A stretch of 64,000 nucleotides of DNA, taken from contig AP018697.1 of NCBI GenBank assembly GCA_004001285.1, positions 1,612,001-1,676,000 on the forward strand. The letters run 5' to 3'. The translations under genes and the position numbers were made by a program. The DNA comes from Arthrobacter sp. MN05-02 (lineage in GTDB: Bacteria > Actinomycetota > Actinomycetes > Actinomycetales > Micrococcaceae). Below the pieces are notes generated by a model, which did not search any database, was not told where the DNA came from, and was given only the letters and a program-made list of their open reading frames with translations. Shown one piece after another: positions 8,664 to 16,381 of the stretch (the first letter of the stretch is position 1; every line of letters starts with the position of its first letter).

Positions 8664-8880
8664 GGGATTCTCCTTGTGGTCGTCCGGACGGGCCGGAATG
8701 CGAGTGGATCGGGACGGGTCCCGGTCCATCGGCGTCGTGGTCCTCGTCGCTGTACCTACTCTGGCGCACGCAGGTGAGGTCGTCGTGAAGCGTGCATGAG
8801 GACTTCTTCATGTTTGCCGCCCGGACGCTGCCGCCGGTCCTCGGACGGCGCCACTCGCCCACCACCGGCCGGCGCTCCCA
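8664..8880. other. Divergent intergenic region before the sensor operon
   Basis: About 220 nt separate the minus-strand secreted-protein gene from the plus-strand leader ORF. It must hold the promoter of the sensor operon. An imperfect inverted repeat, CATGA...TCATG (8795-8812, 8-nt centre), sits in the most AT-rich stretch and is a candidate regulator site. I see no gene in it. Confidence 0.4.
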
Positions 8881-8886
8881 TATACT
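8881..8886 (+). promoter_or_regulatory. -10 element TATACT, leaderless start
   Basis: TATACT matches the actinobacterial -10 consensus closely and is followed by exactly six bases (CCGAAC) before the ATG at 8893. This is the spacing expected if transcription starts at the A of the ATG. It is the best-looking -10 in the window. Confidence 0.65.
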
Positions 8887-8892
8887 CCGAAC

Positions 8893-8967
8893 ATGCCGAA
8901 TCCGAGCCTCGACCGCAGCAGCCCTGCCCAGCAGTCCGTCCTCGAGCAGCGCGGACACGAACTGTGA
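8893..8967 (+). CDS. Leaderless 24-codon upstream ORF
   Basis: A short ORF of 24 codons plus stop begins at an ATG placed exactly where the TATACT promoter would start the transcript. Its TGA (8965-8967) overlaps the GTG start of the DUF808 gene (8964-8966) in a GTGA arrangement. The peptide begins MPNPSLDRSS, is hydrophilic and has no hydrophobic segment. The DUF808 gene has no clear ribosome site of its own, so this ORF probably serves to deliver ribosomes to it by termination-reinitiation. Whether the peptide has its own function is unknown. Confidence 0.55.
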   Translation: MPNPSLDRSSPAQQSVLEQRGHEL

Positions 8968-9983
8968 GCGGCGGTCTCGTCGCCCTGCTGGACGACGTCG
9001 CAGCCCTCGCCCGCATCGCGGCCGCCTCGGTCGACGACGTCGCCGCCGGTGCCGCGAAGGCGGGGGCGAAGGCCGCGGCCGTGGTGATCGACGACGCCGC
9101 CGTGACACCCCAGTACGTGTCGGGCGCGGACCCATCCCGCGAGCTGCCGATGATCAAGCGGATCTTCTGGGGCTCGCTGCGGAACAAGCTGCTGATCATC
9201 CTGCCGGCCCTGCTGCTCGTCAGTGCGTTCATCCCGGGCGTCATCCCGTTCATCCTCATGCTCGGCGGCACCTACCTCTGCTACGAGGGCGCCGAGAAGG
9301 TCTGGCACAAGCTCCGCGGCCACCACGAGTCCAAGAAGGCGCCGGCGGTGGAGCGGGGACCGGAGGCCGAGGCCAGGGTCACCAAGGGCGCCATCACCAC
9401 CGACTTCATCCTCTCCTGCGAGATCATGGTCATCTCCATGAACGAGGTCGCCAGTGAGTCCCTGGTGGCCCGGGCACTCATCCTGGTGGTCGTGGCGCTG
9501 GCGATCACCGTGCTCGTGTACGGCGCCGTCGCACTGATCGTCAAGATGGACGACATCGGCCTGCACCTGACCACCAAGGACTCGGAGGGCTCGCAACGCC
9601 TCGGGCGGATGCTCGTGAAGGGCATGCCCGGAGTGCTGGCGGCGATCACCCTCGTCGGGACGGTCGCGATGCTGTGGGTGGGTGGCCACATCATGCTGCA
9701 GGGCGCCTACGACCTCGGGTGGCACGCGCCGTACGACCTGGTCCACGTGCTCGAGCACCCGTTCGTCGGCGTCCCCGTGGTCGGCGGTCTCCTTGCATGG
9801 CTCGTCAACACCCTCTGCTCGGCCGTCCTCGGACTTGCCTGGGGTGCCCTCGTTCTCGTCGTCGTGCACCCCCTGCTGGGACTGCTGCCCTCGAGCAGGA
9901 AGAAGGGCGGCCACGAAGAGGGAGACCTCCGCGCCGCAGTCGCCGGGCACAAATCGGCGGAACGGGAACGACCGCATACCTGA
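8964..9983 (+). CDS. DUF808 family inner membrane protein (YedI-like)
   Basis: A 339-residue membrane protein of the DUF808 family, function unknown. The N-terminus SGGLVALLDDVAALARIAAASVDDV is the family signature, followed by AAKAAAVVIDDAAVTPQYV and then several hydrophobic segments (about 74-102, 148-193, 221-245, 268-300). I chose the GTG at 8964 because the family begins at this LLALLDD element and the further upstream in-frame sequence is Arg/Pro-rich and non-coding in character. Length is slightly above the usual 300-330. The C-terminus is a charged cytosolic tail. It is translationally coupled to the 24-codon leader ORF. Confidence 0.85.
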   Translation: MSGGLVALLDDVAALARIAAASVDDVAAGAAKAGAKAAAVVIDDAAVTPQYVSGADPSRELPMIKRIFWGSLRNKLLIILPALLLVSAFIPGVIPFILMLGGTYLCYEGAEKVWHKLRGHHESKKAPAVERGPEAEARVTKGAITTDFILSCEIMVISMNEVASESLVARALILVVVALAITVLVYGAVALIVKMDDIGLHLTTKDSEGSQRLGRMLVKGMPGVLAAITLVGTVAMLWVGGHIMLQGAYDLGWHAPYDLVHVLEHPFVGVPVVGGLLAWLVNTLCSAVLGLAWGALVLVVVHPLLGLLPSSRKKGGHEEGDLRAAVAGHKSAERERPHT

Positions 9984-10234
9984 TACCCGTCGCCGGCGGG
10001 GTTCCTGCGGGCCGGCCGGGAGTCGCCTGGATGCGGCGTCGGAAGGTGATGTCGGTCGTGCATCGGCCGTTCCCTCCGGGAAGCGGCGTGGCTACGGTCG
10101 AAGGTGATCAACGGCCACGATTCGTGAGGACCCCGGTGACTCGCCGCGGTCGGGGACGACCCTGACAGCCGAGACCAGCGAGGGGAAGGTGGACCTCCTC
10201 ATCCCGGTCGTCGACGGCCGGACACGAGTGCCTG

Positions 10235-10240
10235 TAGTGT
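10235..10240 (+). promoter_or_regulatory. -10 element TAGTGT, leaderless start
   Basis: TAGTGT lies six bases (TCGCCC) before the ATG of the VOC gene at 10247, and there is no ribosome site in between. This fits a leaderless transcript. The preceding 250 nt (9984-10234) show no gene. Confidence 0.55.
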
Positions 10241-10246
10241 TCGCCC

Positions 10247-10657
10247 ATGCCGGAGACATCGCTGGAATGGAAACTGGAAGTCGTCGTGCTCGCGAGCGCC
10301 GATCTCGACCGCTCGATCGCGTTCTACCGGGACCGGGTGGGATTCGTCCTGGATCACGACGTGAACCCTGCGCCGGGCGTCAGGATCGTCCAGCTCACGC
10401 CCCGGGGGTCCTCGTGTTCGGTGGTCCTGACCCGGGGCATGGGGTCCGACGTCAGCCGACCCGTCTCCGGCCTGCAGCTCGTTGTGCGCGACGTCGAACT
10501 GGCCCGCGCCGAACTGGTGGAGCGCGGCGTCGCCGTCGATCCCGTCACCAGGATGGGTGAGGGTGATGCGTCCGCCTTCATCTATTTCTCGGACCCGGAC
10601 GGCAACGGCTGGGCCGTGCAGGAGATCCGCAACCGCGGGGACTGGCTCCCCTCGTAG
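10247..10657 (+). CDS. VOC family (glyoxalase/bleomycin-resistance fold) protein
   Basis: A 136-residue vicinal-oxygen-chelate fold protein. The opening LEVVVLASADLDRSIAFYRDRVGF is the classic first beta-alpha unit, and the C-terminal AFIYFSDPDGNGWAVQEI is the classic last strand pair with its metal-ligand Glu. Length is normal for a single-domain dimer. Enzymatic role (glyoxalase, dioxygenase, resistance protein) cannot be assigned. It appears to be transcribed as a leaderless monocistron and converges on a second VOC gene across a shared hairpin. Confidence 0.85.
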   Translation: MPETSLEWKLEVVVLASADLDRSIAFYRDRVGFVLDHDVNPAPGVRIVQLTPRGSSCSVVLTRGMGSDVSRPVSGLQLVVRDVELARAELVERGVAVDPVTRMGEGDASAFIYFSDPDGNGWAVQEIRNRGDWLPS

Positions 10658-10664
10658 GTCCCCG

Positions 10665-10694
10665 GCCCTCCGCCCGCCGGCTAGGCGGGAGGGC
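10665..10694. terminator. Bidirectional hairpin between the two VOC genes
   Basis: GCCCTCCGCC (10665-10674) pairs with GGCGGGAGGGC (10684-10694) with one bulged base and a 9-nt loop. It sits between the convergent VOC genes and overlaps the last codons of the minus-strand one, so it can act in both directions. Confidence 0.55.
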
Positions 10695-11037
10695 TGTACA
10701 GCTGGAGGTCGTTGCCCTCGCTGTCCTTGAACGGCAGGATCCGGCCCCAGGGGTACTCGCTGATCTCCCCTTCGATCGACGCGCCGCCGCGCGCCGTGAT
10801 GCGCTGCACCTCGTCCTCGATGGAGCCCTCGGGCGAGAAGCTGATGACGGCGCCGCCGCCCGATCCCGCGTGCGTGTCCTCCCGCGCATTGAGGCCGATG
10901 GTCAGCCCGCCGGCGTCGATCTCCGTCCAGTCGGAATCCTGCATCATGACGCTGAGACCGAGGGTGTCGCGGTAGAAGGCGACGGCCCTGTCCATGTCCT
11001 CGACAGGTACCCAGACGGCTGCAATTCCCTGTGCCAT
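10681..11037 (-). CDS. VOC family protein
   Basis: A 118-residue single-domain VOC protein. It opens with AAVWVPVEDMDRAVAFYRDTLGL and ends with GRILPFKDSEGNDLQLYSPP, matching the first and last units of the fold. The ATG at 11037 has AAGGAGCGCC directly upstream. It resembles small VOC proteins annotated as glyoxalase-like, with no substrate assigned. It is separate from the plus-strand VOC gene in sequence (they are not recent duplicates) and is transcribed toward it. Confidence 0.85.
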   Translation of the reverse strand: MAQGIAAVWVPVEDMDRAVAFYRDTLGLSVMMQDSDWTEIDAGGLTIGLNAREDTHAGSGGGAVISFSPEGSIEDEVQRITARGGASIEGEISEYPWGRILPFKDSEGNDLQLYSPPA

Positions 11038-11079
11038 GGCGCTCCTTTCGCGGACCGCGTGCGGCGGTCCGACGGGTCG

Positions 11080-11098
11080 CGGGCCCCGGCCGGGCCCG
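11080..11098 (-). terminator. Hairpin downstream of gatD
   Basis: CGGGCCC (11080-11086) and GGGCCCG (11092-11098) form a perfect 7-bp stem with a 5-nt loop. A second hairpin, GGACCGC...GCGGTCC (11052-11070), follows. Together they separate the murT-gatD operon from the minus-strand VOC gene. Confidence 0.5.
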
Positions 11099-11181
11099 TC
11101 GCACCGAACGTTACCGGCACGACCTGCCCGGCTGCCCCGCCGGCCCTGGGCCTTGACGGGTCCGCCGGGATGCTGTCCTGA

Positions 11182-11952
11182 TTACCGCGGTCTCGCGCCG
11201 GCGTGCTGTCGGGCGAGTTCGGCCAGGGAGTCGTCGACGCCGTCGTCCTCGAACGAGCCGAACCTGCGTTCCGCGGCCGTGCGCAGCAGGAAGTCGGCGA
11301 TCGCGGGGTTCTTGGGCAGCAGGGAACCGTGGAGGTAGCTCGCCACGATGTTCCGATAGCGGGCGCCCTCGTGGTTCTCCTCCGCGTTGTTGCCCGCGCC
11401 CTTGACCACGGTCGCCAGGGGCCTCAGCCCGTTCCCGAGGAAGGTCTGCCCGCTGTGGTTCTCGTAGCCGTGGATCTCGCCGAACTCGTCGCTCCGCGCG
11501 ACGACGTTGCCGATGAGGCGCTCGGTCCCACCGCGTGTCTCGAGGTCCAGGACGCCGATCCCGGGGATGACGGTGCCGTCGTGCGTGCGGAAGACGTTGC
11601 CGAAGAGCTGGTAGAGGCCGCAGATGAGCAGCATCGGGGTGCCGTCCTCGGCCAGTTCCCGCAGTCGGGGGGCGATGGTTTGGAGATCGTCCTGGATCAC
11701 GACCTGCCCGCTGTCCTGGCCGCCGCCGCCGACGACGATGTCGACGTCCTCCGGGAAGGCGTCTCCGGCGTTGTGTTCGAGGATCTCGGCCCCGTAGCCT
11801 CGCCATGCGAGGCGCTGCTTGAGGACGAGGACGTTCCCGTAGTCGCCGTAGATGTTCATCTCCCGCGGGTACAGCTGCAGGATGCGCAGGGAGCCTTTCG
11901 ACGGATCGGCCGGGGCCTCCGTCAGCGAGCTCGCGGATGGGGCGTCGCTCAT
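11182..11952 (-). CDS. gatD: Lipid II isoglutaminyl synthase, glutaminase subunit GatD
   Basis: A 256-residue class I glutamine amidotransferase that supplies ammonia to MurT for amidation of the D-Glu of lipid II. The nucleophile C111 is in LLICGLYQLFG, the oxyanion/glycine loop in VVGGGGQDSGQ (about 73-83), and the catalytic histidine in SYLHGSLLPKNP (H208). These match the GatD family. The N-terminal ILQLYPREMNIYGDYGN is also characteristic. The start overlaps the MurT stop as TGATG, so the two subunits are translated together. It acts in the cytosol on membrane-bound lipid II. The ATG has no independent strong ribosome site. Confidence 0.95.
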   Translation of the reverse strand: MSDAPSASSLTEAPADPSKGSLRILQLYPREMNIYGDYGNVLVLKQRLAWRGYGAEILEHNAGDAFPEDVDIVVGGGGQDSGQVVIQDDLQTIAPRLRELAEDGTPMLLICGLYQLFGNVFRTHDGTVIPGIGVLDLETRGGTERLIGNVVARSDEFGEIHGYENHSGQTFLGNGLRPLATVVKGAGNNAEENHEGARYRNIVASYLHGSLLPKNPAIADFLLRTAAERRFGSFEDDGVDDSLAELARQHAGARPR

Positions 11953-13223
11953 CAGGAGACCACCTCGACCTTCGTGATCTTGGAGAGTTCGCGGCGGACC
12001 GCGAGCATGGCGGTGTAGGTGCAGAAGATGCGTTTCGGTCGCCCTGCCGACGACCGGACGAACTCCGTGAGCGCGTCGGTGATGTCGGGCTCGACGGCGC
12101 CCACCCGGACGTCGTCGTACTTGAGCCGGAGGGCCATGTCGTAGGCGCGGACGCCACTGACGACGTCCACGCCGCCGAGGCCCAGGGAGTCGAAGTCGAC
12201 GTCCCACAGCCAGGACATGTCGCGGCCGTCGGCGTAGTTGTCGTTGATGGCGATCATCGTCGCGCAGCCGGCGGGATCGAAGGACTTCAGCCCCAGCCGG
12301 AAACCGCTCGGGTTCTTGACGAGCACCAGTTCGAGGGCCTGCCCGTCGACCACGAGGCTCTCCCCGCGACCGAAGGCAGGTTCGACGGCGGCCAGCGACG
12401 AGAACAGCCTCGCGGTGTCGGCCGTTCCGCCCAGGACGGCCCGGGCCGCCGCGAGGGCGGCCGCAGCGTTGAAGATGTTGTAGACGCCGCGGAGGCGGAG
12501 GTCGGTGCGCGTGGTGGTACCGGCGACCTCGAACTCGGCCGAGTTGCCGTCCACTGAGCGCAGGACCACGTCCGCGGGCAGGGCCGAGGCCGGTGCGATG
12601 TCCTCGGCGCCGCGCAGTTCGTCGTCGTTCGGGAAGGTGCTCCTCAACGACGCGTCGAGGCCGAAGTAGACGACCTCGGCGGCCGGCACGGACGAGGCGA
12701 GACCCGCGACGCGCGGGTCCTCACGGTTGAGGACGACGGTCCCCGTGGTGGCGAGGGCGATGCGCTCGAGCAGGCGCGTCGTGGCATCGATCTCGCCGAA
12801 GCGGTCGAGCTGGTCGCGGAGGACGTTCAGGAGCAGAGAGTGCCGGGGTGGGACGAGCTTCACGAAGTGCACGGCGTGCGCCTCGTCGAGCTCGAGCACG
12901 GCGACGTCGGCCTTCAGGCGTCCCCGCCAGTCGACCTCGCCGAGCAGCGCGGCCGCGACGCCGCGGGTGAAATTGCTGCCCGTCCGGTTGGTGAAGACGG
13001 TCAGGCCCTGGCCCTCGAGCAGCTCGACGACCATCTTTGTGGTGGTCGTCTTGCCGTTCGTCCCGCTCACGACGACGACGCCTTGGGGGAGGCCGGAGAG
13101 CGCTCGGCCCATGAAACCGGGGTCGAGGCGCTCGACCACGAGGCCGGGGAACGCGGAGCCGCCGCCGCGCAGGCGTGAAGCGACGCGCACGGCCTTGCCC
13201 ACGAGGACTGGTAGGGGGTTCAT
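11952..13223 (-). CDS. murT: Lipid II isoglutaminyl synthase, Mur ligase-like subunit MurT
   Basis: A 423-residue MurT with the Mur-ligase P-loop VSGTNGKTTTTK at about 52-63, the substrate loop TGSNFTRG (about 82-89), and the Mur central fold through about residue 290. The C-terminal DUF1727 region carries SGFRLGLKSFDPAG and NDNYADGRDMSWLWDVDF. It activates the D-Glu carboxylate with ATP for GatD-delivered ammonia. The only cysteines are in AGCATM and IFCTYT, so the Cys4 zinc ribbon inserted in the central domain of characterised MurT proteins is absent here. It starts with ATG at 13223, divergent from pdxT by about 110 nt. Confidence 0.93.
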   Translation of the reverse strand: MNPLPVLVGKAVRVASRLRGGGSAFPGLVVERLDPGFMGRALSGLPQGVVVVSGTNGKTTTTKMVVELLEGQGLTVFTNRTGSNFTRGVAAALLGEVDWRGRLKADVAVLELDEAHAVHFVKLVPPRHSLLLNVLRDQLDRFGEIDATTRLLERIALATTGTVVLNREDPRVAGLASSVPAAEVVYFGLDASLRSTFPNDDELRGAEDIAPASALPADVVLRSVDGNSAEFEVAGTTTRTDLRLRGVYNIFNAAAALAAARAVLGGTADTARLFSSLAAVEPAFGRGESLVVDGQALELVLVKNPSGFRLGLKSFDPAGCATMIAINDNYADGRDMSWLWDVDFDSLGLGGVDVVSGVRAYDMALRLKYDDVRVGAVEPDITDALTEFVRSSAGRPKRIFCTYTAMLAVRRELSKITKVEVVS

Positions 13224-13322
13224 GGCTACAAATTATCGCAGGCCGGCCTGTCTTCCCGGGACGCGGCGGGGAGGCGCTGCTCACGCCTGTCCGCCGGCGG
13301 CGGGAGGACGGCGCCGGCGACC

Positions 13323-13328
13323 TAGAAT
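13323..13328 (+). promoter_or_regulatory. -10 element TAGAAT, leaderless pdxT
   Basis: TAGAAT is six bases (TGAGGG) from the pdxT ATG at 13335, so transcription would begin at the start codon. The GAGGG directly abutting the ATG is too close to serve as a ribosome site. Confidence 0.65.
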
Positions 13329-13334
13329 TGAGGG

Positions 13335-14174
13335 ATGACCTCCCCGTCCTTCTCGGCCCCTCTGCCCACGTCCGGCACCGCTCCGTCCGCGGCACCCGAT
13401 GACGCCACGGTCCGCCCCGCCGCCGGTACGACGGTGCGACACGCGGGCGACGTCGTCGTCGGCGTGCTCGCCGTGCAGGGCGACGTCCGCGAACACGTCG
13501 CCACCATCGAGTCCCTCGGCGGTCGCGCCGTCCCCGTCCGGCGGCCCTCGGAACTCGCCGCGATCGACGGCCTGATCATCCCCGGCGGCGAGTCGACCAC
13601 GATCGACAAGCTGACCCGCACCTTCGGCCTGGCGGAGCCGCTGCGCGAACTCATCACGGGCGGGCTCCCGGTGTACGGCTCCTGCGCCGGCATGATCCTG
13701 CTCTCCGACGTCATCGCGGATCCGTCCACGGACCGGCTCGGCAATCCGCAGCAGACGCTCGGCGGACTCGACATGGTGGTGCGGCGCAACGCCTTCGGCC
13801 GCCAGCGCGAGTCCTTCGAGGCGGACCTGGACTTCCGGGGGCTCGCAGCCACCGGCAGCGCCGCGGGCGAGGACCCCGTGCGGGCCGTCTTCATCCGTGC
13901 GCCATGGGTGGAGAAGGTGGGCGACGGCGTCGAGGTGCTCGCGCAGGTGCCCGCCGGGGAGGCTCCGCAACCGGGTCCGGCAGCCGGCACGCCCACCAGC
14001 CCGGGCGGTGCGGCGGGGGACGATGGTACCGGCGGAGCGTCCGAGCCGGAGCCGGTCGCTAGAATTGTCGCAGTGCGTTCGGGGAACCTGCTGGCCACGA
14101 GCTTCCATCCGGAGGTCACGGGGGAGCGGCGGGTCCACGAACTGTTTATTCGGATGATCAGAGGAGAAGCGTAA
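13335..14174 (+). CDS. pdxT: Pyridoxal 5'-phosphate synthase glutaminase subunit PdxT
   Basis: The glutaminase of the PdxS-PdxT complex, which releases ammonia from glutamine for PLP synthesis. The family motif [12 protein letters not shown] is at about 43-54. GGEST is at 84-88, the nucleophile C117 is in [10 protein letters not shown], and the His/Glu pair is in SFHPEVTG (H258, E260). At 279 residues it is longer than the usual 190-210. There is a low-complexity N-terminal extension of about 38 residues, and a Gly/Pro/Ala insert of about 35 residues (205-240) just before the last strand. No pdxS lies next to it; the divergent neighbour is murT. It appears leaderless. Confidence 0.94.
   Translation: MTSPSFSAPLPTSGTAPSAAPDDATVRPAAGTTVRHAGDVVVGVLAVQGDVREHVATIESLGGRAVPVRRPSELAAIDGLIIPGGESTTIDKLTRTFGLAEPLRELITGGLPVYGSCAGMILLSDVIADPSTDRLGNPQQTLGGLDMVVRRNAFGRQRESFEADLDFRGLAATGSAAGEDPVRAVFIRAPWVEKVGDGVEVLAQVPAGEAPQPGPAAGTPTSPGGAAGDDGTGGASEPEPVARIVAVRSGNLLATSFHPEVTGERRVHELFIRMIRGEA
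14060..14065 (+). promoter_or_regulatory. Possible internal promoter within pdxT, serving yebC
   Basis: TAGAAT occurs inside pdxT, 112 nt before the yebC ATG. In the pdxT frame it needs the rare codons AGA and ATT within a stretch otherwise ending in G or C. A GTG lies seven bases downstream, in the pdxT frame. It may give yebC-ruvC transcription independent of the pdxT start. Confidence 0.4.
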
Positions 14175-14176
14175 GC

Positions 14177-14935
14177 ATGTCGGGGCACTCCAAGTGGGCA
14201 ACCACCAAGCACAAGAAGGCGGCGATCGACGCCAAGCGCGCGAAGTCCTTCGCCAAGCTGATCAAGAACATCGAGGTCGCCGCCCGGGCCGGCGGAGCCG
14301 ACGTCGCGGGTAACCCCGGCCTCGAGCTGGCCGTCTCGAAGGCGAAGAAGACCTCCGTGCCGATCGACAACATCAACCGCGCCGTGAAGCGCGGTGCCGG
14401 TCTGCTCGGCGAGGCCGTCGACTACCAGACCATCATGTACGAGGCCCGGGGGCCCCAGGGCTCGGCCCTGCTCATCGAGTGCCTCACGGACAACAAGAAC
14501 CGTGCGGCCTCCGAGGTGCGCCTCGGGATCAGCCGCAACGGCGGAACCATCGCGGATCCCGGCTCCGTGGCGTACCTGTTCGCCCGCAAGGGCGTCGTCA
14601 CGCTGCCGAAGAACGGACTCACCGAGGACGAGCTGCTGCTGTCGGTCCTCGACGCGGGAGCGGACGAGGTCAAGGAATCCACCGATACCTTCGAGATCGT
14701 CTCCGAGCCGCAGGACCTGCGTGCCGTGGTCGCAGCCCTCGACGGGAGCGGCATCGAGTACGACACCGACGAGGTCGAGTTCGTGCCGTCGATGCAGGTG
14801 GAGCTGGACGCCGACGGCGGTCGGAAGTTCCTCAAGCTCGTGGACGCGCTGGAGGAACTCGACGACGTGCAGAACGTCTACTCGAACGCGAACCTCCCGG
14901 ACGACGTGCTGGCCGAGCTCGAGAACGACGACTGA
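14177..14935 (+). CDS. yebC: YebC/PmpR family protein (TACO1-type)
   Basis: A 252-residue YebC family protein. The N-terminus [25 protein letters not shown] is diagnostic, and the [34 protein letters not shown] and [14 protein letters not shown] stretches follow. Full length. Members were long annotated as transcriptional regulators; more recent work on the family points to relief of ribosome stalling at proline-rich sequences. It sits two nucleotides after the pdxT stop, with GAGGAG upstream (inside the end of pdxT), and precedes ruvC, the usual actinobacterial order. Confidence 0.96.
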   Translation: MSGHSKWATTKHKKAAIDAKRAKSFAKLIKNIEVAARAGGADVAGNPGLELAVSKAKKTSVPIDNINRAVKRGAGLLGEAVDYQTIMYEARGPQGSALLIECLTDNKNRAASEVRLGISRNGGTIADPGSVAYLFARKGVVTLPKNGLTEDELLLSVLDAGADEVKESTDTFEIVSEPQDLRAVVAALDGSGIEYDTDEVEFVPSMQVELDADGGRKFLKLVDALEELDDVQNVYSNANLPDDVLAELENDD

Positions 14936-14971
14936 CATCGCACCCCTCGGCATGCCAGGACCGGTGACGCC

Positions 14972-15541
14972 GTGACGTACCGCGTCATGGGCGTGGATCC
15001 CGGGCTGACCCGCTGCGGGCTCGCCGTCGTGGACATCGAACCGAACCGGCGCTCGACGCTCGTCGCGGTCGGCGTCGTCGGCACGGAGGCGGGCAGGAGC
15101 CTCGACGAGCGGCTCCTGGTCATCTCGGAGGCGGTCGATACCTGGCTGGACCTGCATCGGCCGCAGGTGCTCGCCGTCGAGCGGGTCTTCAGCCAGCTCA
15201 ACGTCAGCACCGTGATGGGGACCGCGCAGGCGTCCGGCGTCGTGATCGTGTCCGCTGCACGGCGGGGCATCCCGGTGGCCTTCCACACGCCCACCGAGGT
15301 CAAGGCCGCCGTCACGGGCAACGGGCAGGCGGACAAGGTCGCCGTCACGAAGATGGTGACCAAGATCCTGCGCCTGGAGACGGCGCCGAAGCCGGCCGAC
15401 GCCGCGGACGCGCTCGCCCTCGCGATCACGCACGCCTGGCGGAGGGGAGTGGGACTGCAGGGCGCTGCGGCGTCCGGCGGGGCGGTCACGCCGGCGCAGC
15501 GGATCTGGGCCGAGGCGGAAGCCCGCGCCCGACGCCGCTAG
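14972..15541 (+). CDS. ruvC: Holliday junction resolvase RuvC
   Basis: A 189-residue crossover junction endodeoxyribonuclease that cuts Holliday junctions after RuvAB branch migration. The acidic catalytic residues are visible: D9 in [12 protein letters not shown]70 in [10 protein letters not shown], and the C-terminal pair in [13 protein letters not shown] (about 144-150). The start is GTG at 14972. The stretch [17 protein letters not shown] is a family hallmark. It follows yebC by 36 nt. The 210 nt after it contain the SOS box for ruvA, so ruvC may be transcribed separately from ruvAB. Confidence 0.95.
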   Translation: MTYRVMGVDPGLTRCGLAVVDIEPNRRSTLVAVGVVGTEAGRSLDERLLVISEAVDTWLDLHRPQVLAVERVFSQLNVSTVMGTAQASGVVIVSAARRGIPVAFHTPTEVKAAVTGNGQADKVAVTKMVTKILRLETAPKPADAADALALAITHAWRRGVGLQGAAASGGAVTPAQRIWAEAEARARRR

Positions 15542-15682
15542 CCGTTCCGGCCGACGCTGCCCGCAGTCCCGGCACGGCGTCCCGATCGGCGTCCGACCGG
15601 CAGCCTCTCCGAGCCGAAGCGGATACGCACTGTCCGGTGTGGCGGGTCGCCCCTGCGTGCAGAGGCCGGTACCGTTGGGCAT

Positions 15683-15698
15683 TAGAACGTATGTTCGA
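15683..15698 (+). promoter_or_regulatory. LexA-type SOS box before ruvA
   Basis: TAGAACGTATGTTCGA matches the Gram-positive/actinobacterial SOS box TCGAAC-N4-GTTCGA with one mismatch (A for C at position 2). The core GAAC-GTAT-GTTC is a perfect palindrome. It lies 53 nt before the ruvA ATG and overlaps TAGAAC, which would itself serve as the -10, so LexA binding would block RNA polymerase directly. The remainder of 15542-15751 shows no gene. Confidence 0.8.
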
Positions 15699-15751
15699 CG
15701 CCGGGTGGCAGCCCGGCCGGCCCCTTCCCACTCGTGCCCCTGGAGACCTTC

Positions 15752-16381
15752 ATGATCAGTTCCCTGCGCGGGACAGTGACCCACGTGGGCCTGCACTCCG
15801 CCGTTCTCGACGTCAACGGCTTCGGCATGCAGGTCCAGGCCACGCCGCAGACCCTCGCCGGGCTGCGGGTGGGGGTCGAGGCCACGGTCGCCACCGCGAT
15901 GATCGTGCGCGAGGACTCCATGACGCTCTTCGGTTTCGAGGACGCCGACCAGCGCGAGGTCTTCGAGACCCTCCTGGCGGTCAGCGGCGTGGGCCCCCGC
16001 CTCGCCCTCGCCGTCCTCGCCGTCCACACACCGGACGCCATCCGAGTGGCTGCGTCCTCGGGCGACGACAAGGCGTTCAGCAAGGTGCCCGGCATCGGCC
16101 CCAAGGGTGCGCGCCGCATCGTGCTCGAACTCGCCGGGAAGCTCGTGCCCCTGGAGTCGAAGCCGGGCGTCTCCAAGCAGACGTGGCAGGGCCAGGTCCT
16201 CACGGCGATGATGGGTCTCGGCTGGTCCGAGAAGGACGCGACGGCCGCCATCGACGCGGCCGTCACGGAGGCACCGGAGGTCGCCGAGACGGGTGACGTG
16301 GGCCAGATCCTGAAGCTCACCCTGCGCCGCCTCGGCCAGGACGGCGCCCGCAGCTCGGCGCGGACGAAGGTCGGGTCATGA
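15752..16381 (+). CDS. ruvA: Holliday junction branch migration protein RuvA
   Basis: A 209-residue RuvA, the tetrameric DNA-binding subunit that recruits RuvB to Holliday junctions. The N-terminal OB-fold domain begins MISSLRGTV. The two helix-hairpin-helix motifs are LLAVSGVGPRLALAVL and FSKVPGIGPKGARRIVLEL (about 77-130). The C-terminal domain that contacts RuvB is GWSEKDATAAIDAAV through TLRRLGQD. The ATG at 15752 has CTGGAG seven bases upstream. Its stop overlaps the ruvB ATG as ATGA. Expected to be DNA-damage inducible through the SOS box. Confidence 0.96.
   Translation: MISSLRGTVTHVGLHSAVLDVNGFGMQVQATPQTLAGLRVGVEATVATAMIVREDSMTLFGFEDADQREVFETLLAVSGVGPRLALAVLAVHTPDAIRVAASSGDDKAFSKVPGIGPKGARRIVLELAGKLVPLESKPGVSKQTWQGQVLTAMMGLGWSEKDATAAIDAAVTEAPEVAETGDVGQILKLTLRRLGQDGARSSARTKVGS

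Noticed and set aside
8892..8967. The ATG at 8893 as the true start of the DUF808 protein via a frameshift
   Set aside because: The DUF808 family begins at SGGLVALLDD, directly after the GTG, so no extra N-terminal part is needed. The short ORF ends cleanly at the GTGA overlap.
14073..14174. A separate 33-codon protein from the internal GTG in pdxT
   Set aside because: It is in frame with pdxT and encodes only its last strand. The TAGAAT is more useful as a promoter for yebC.
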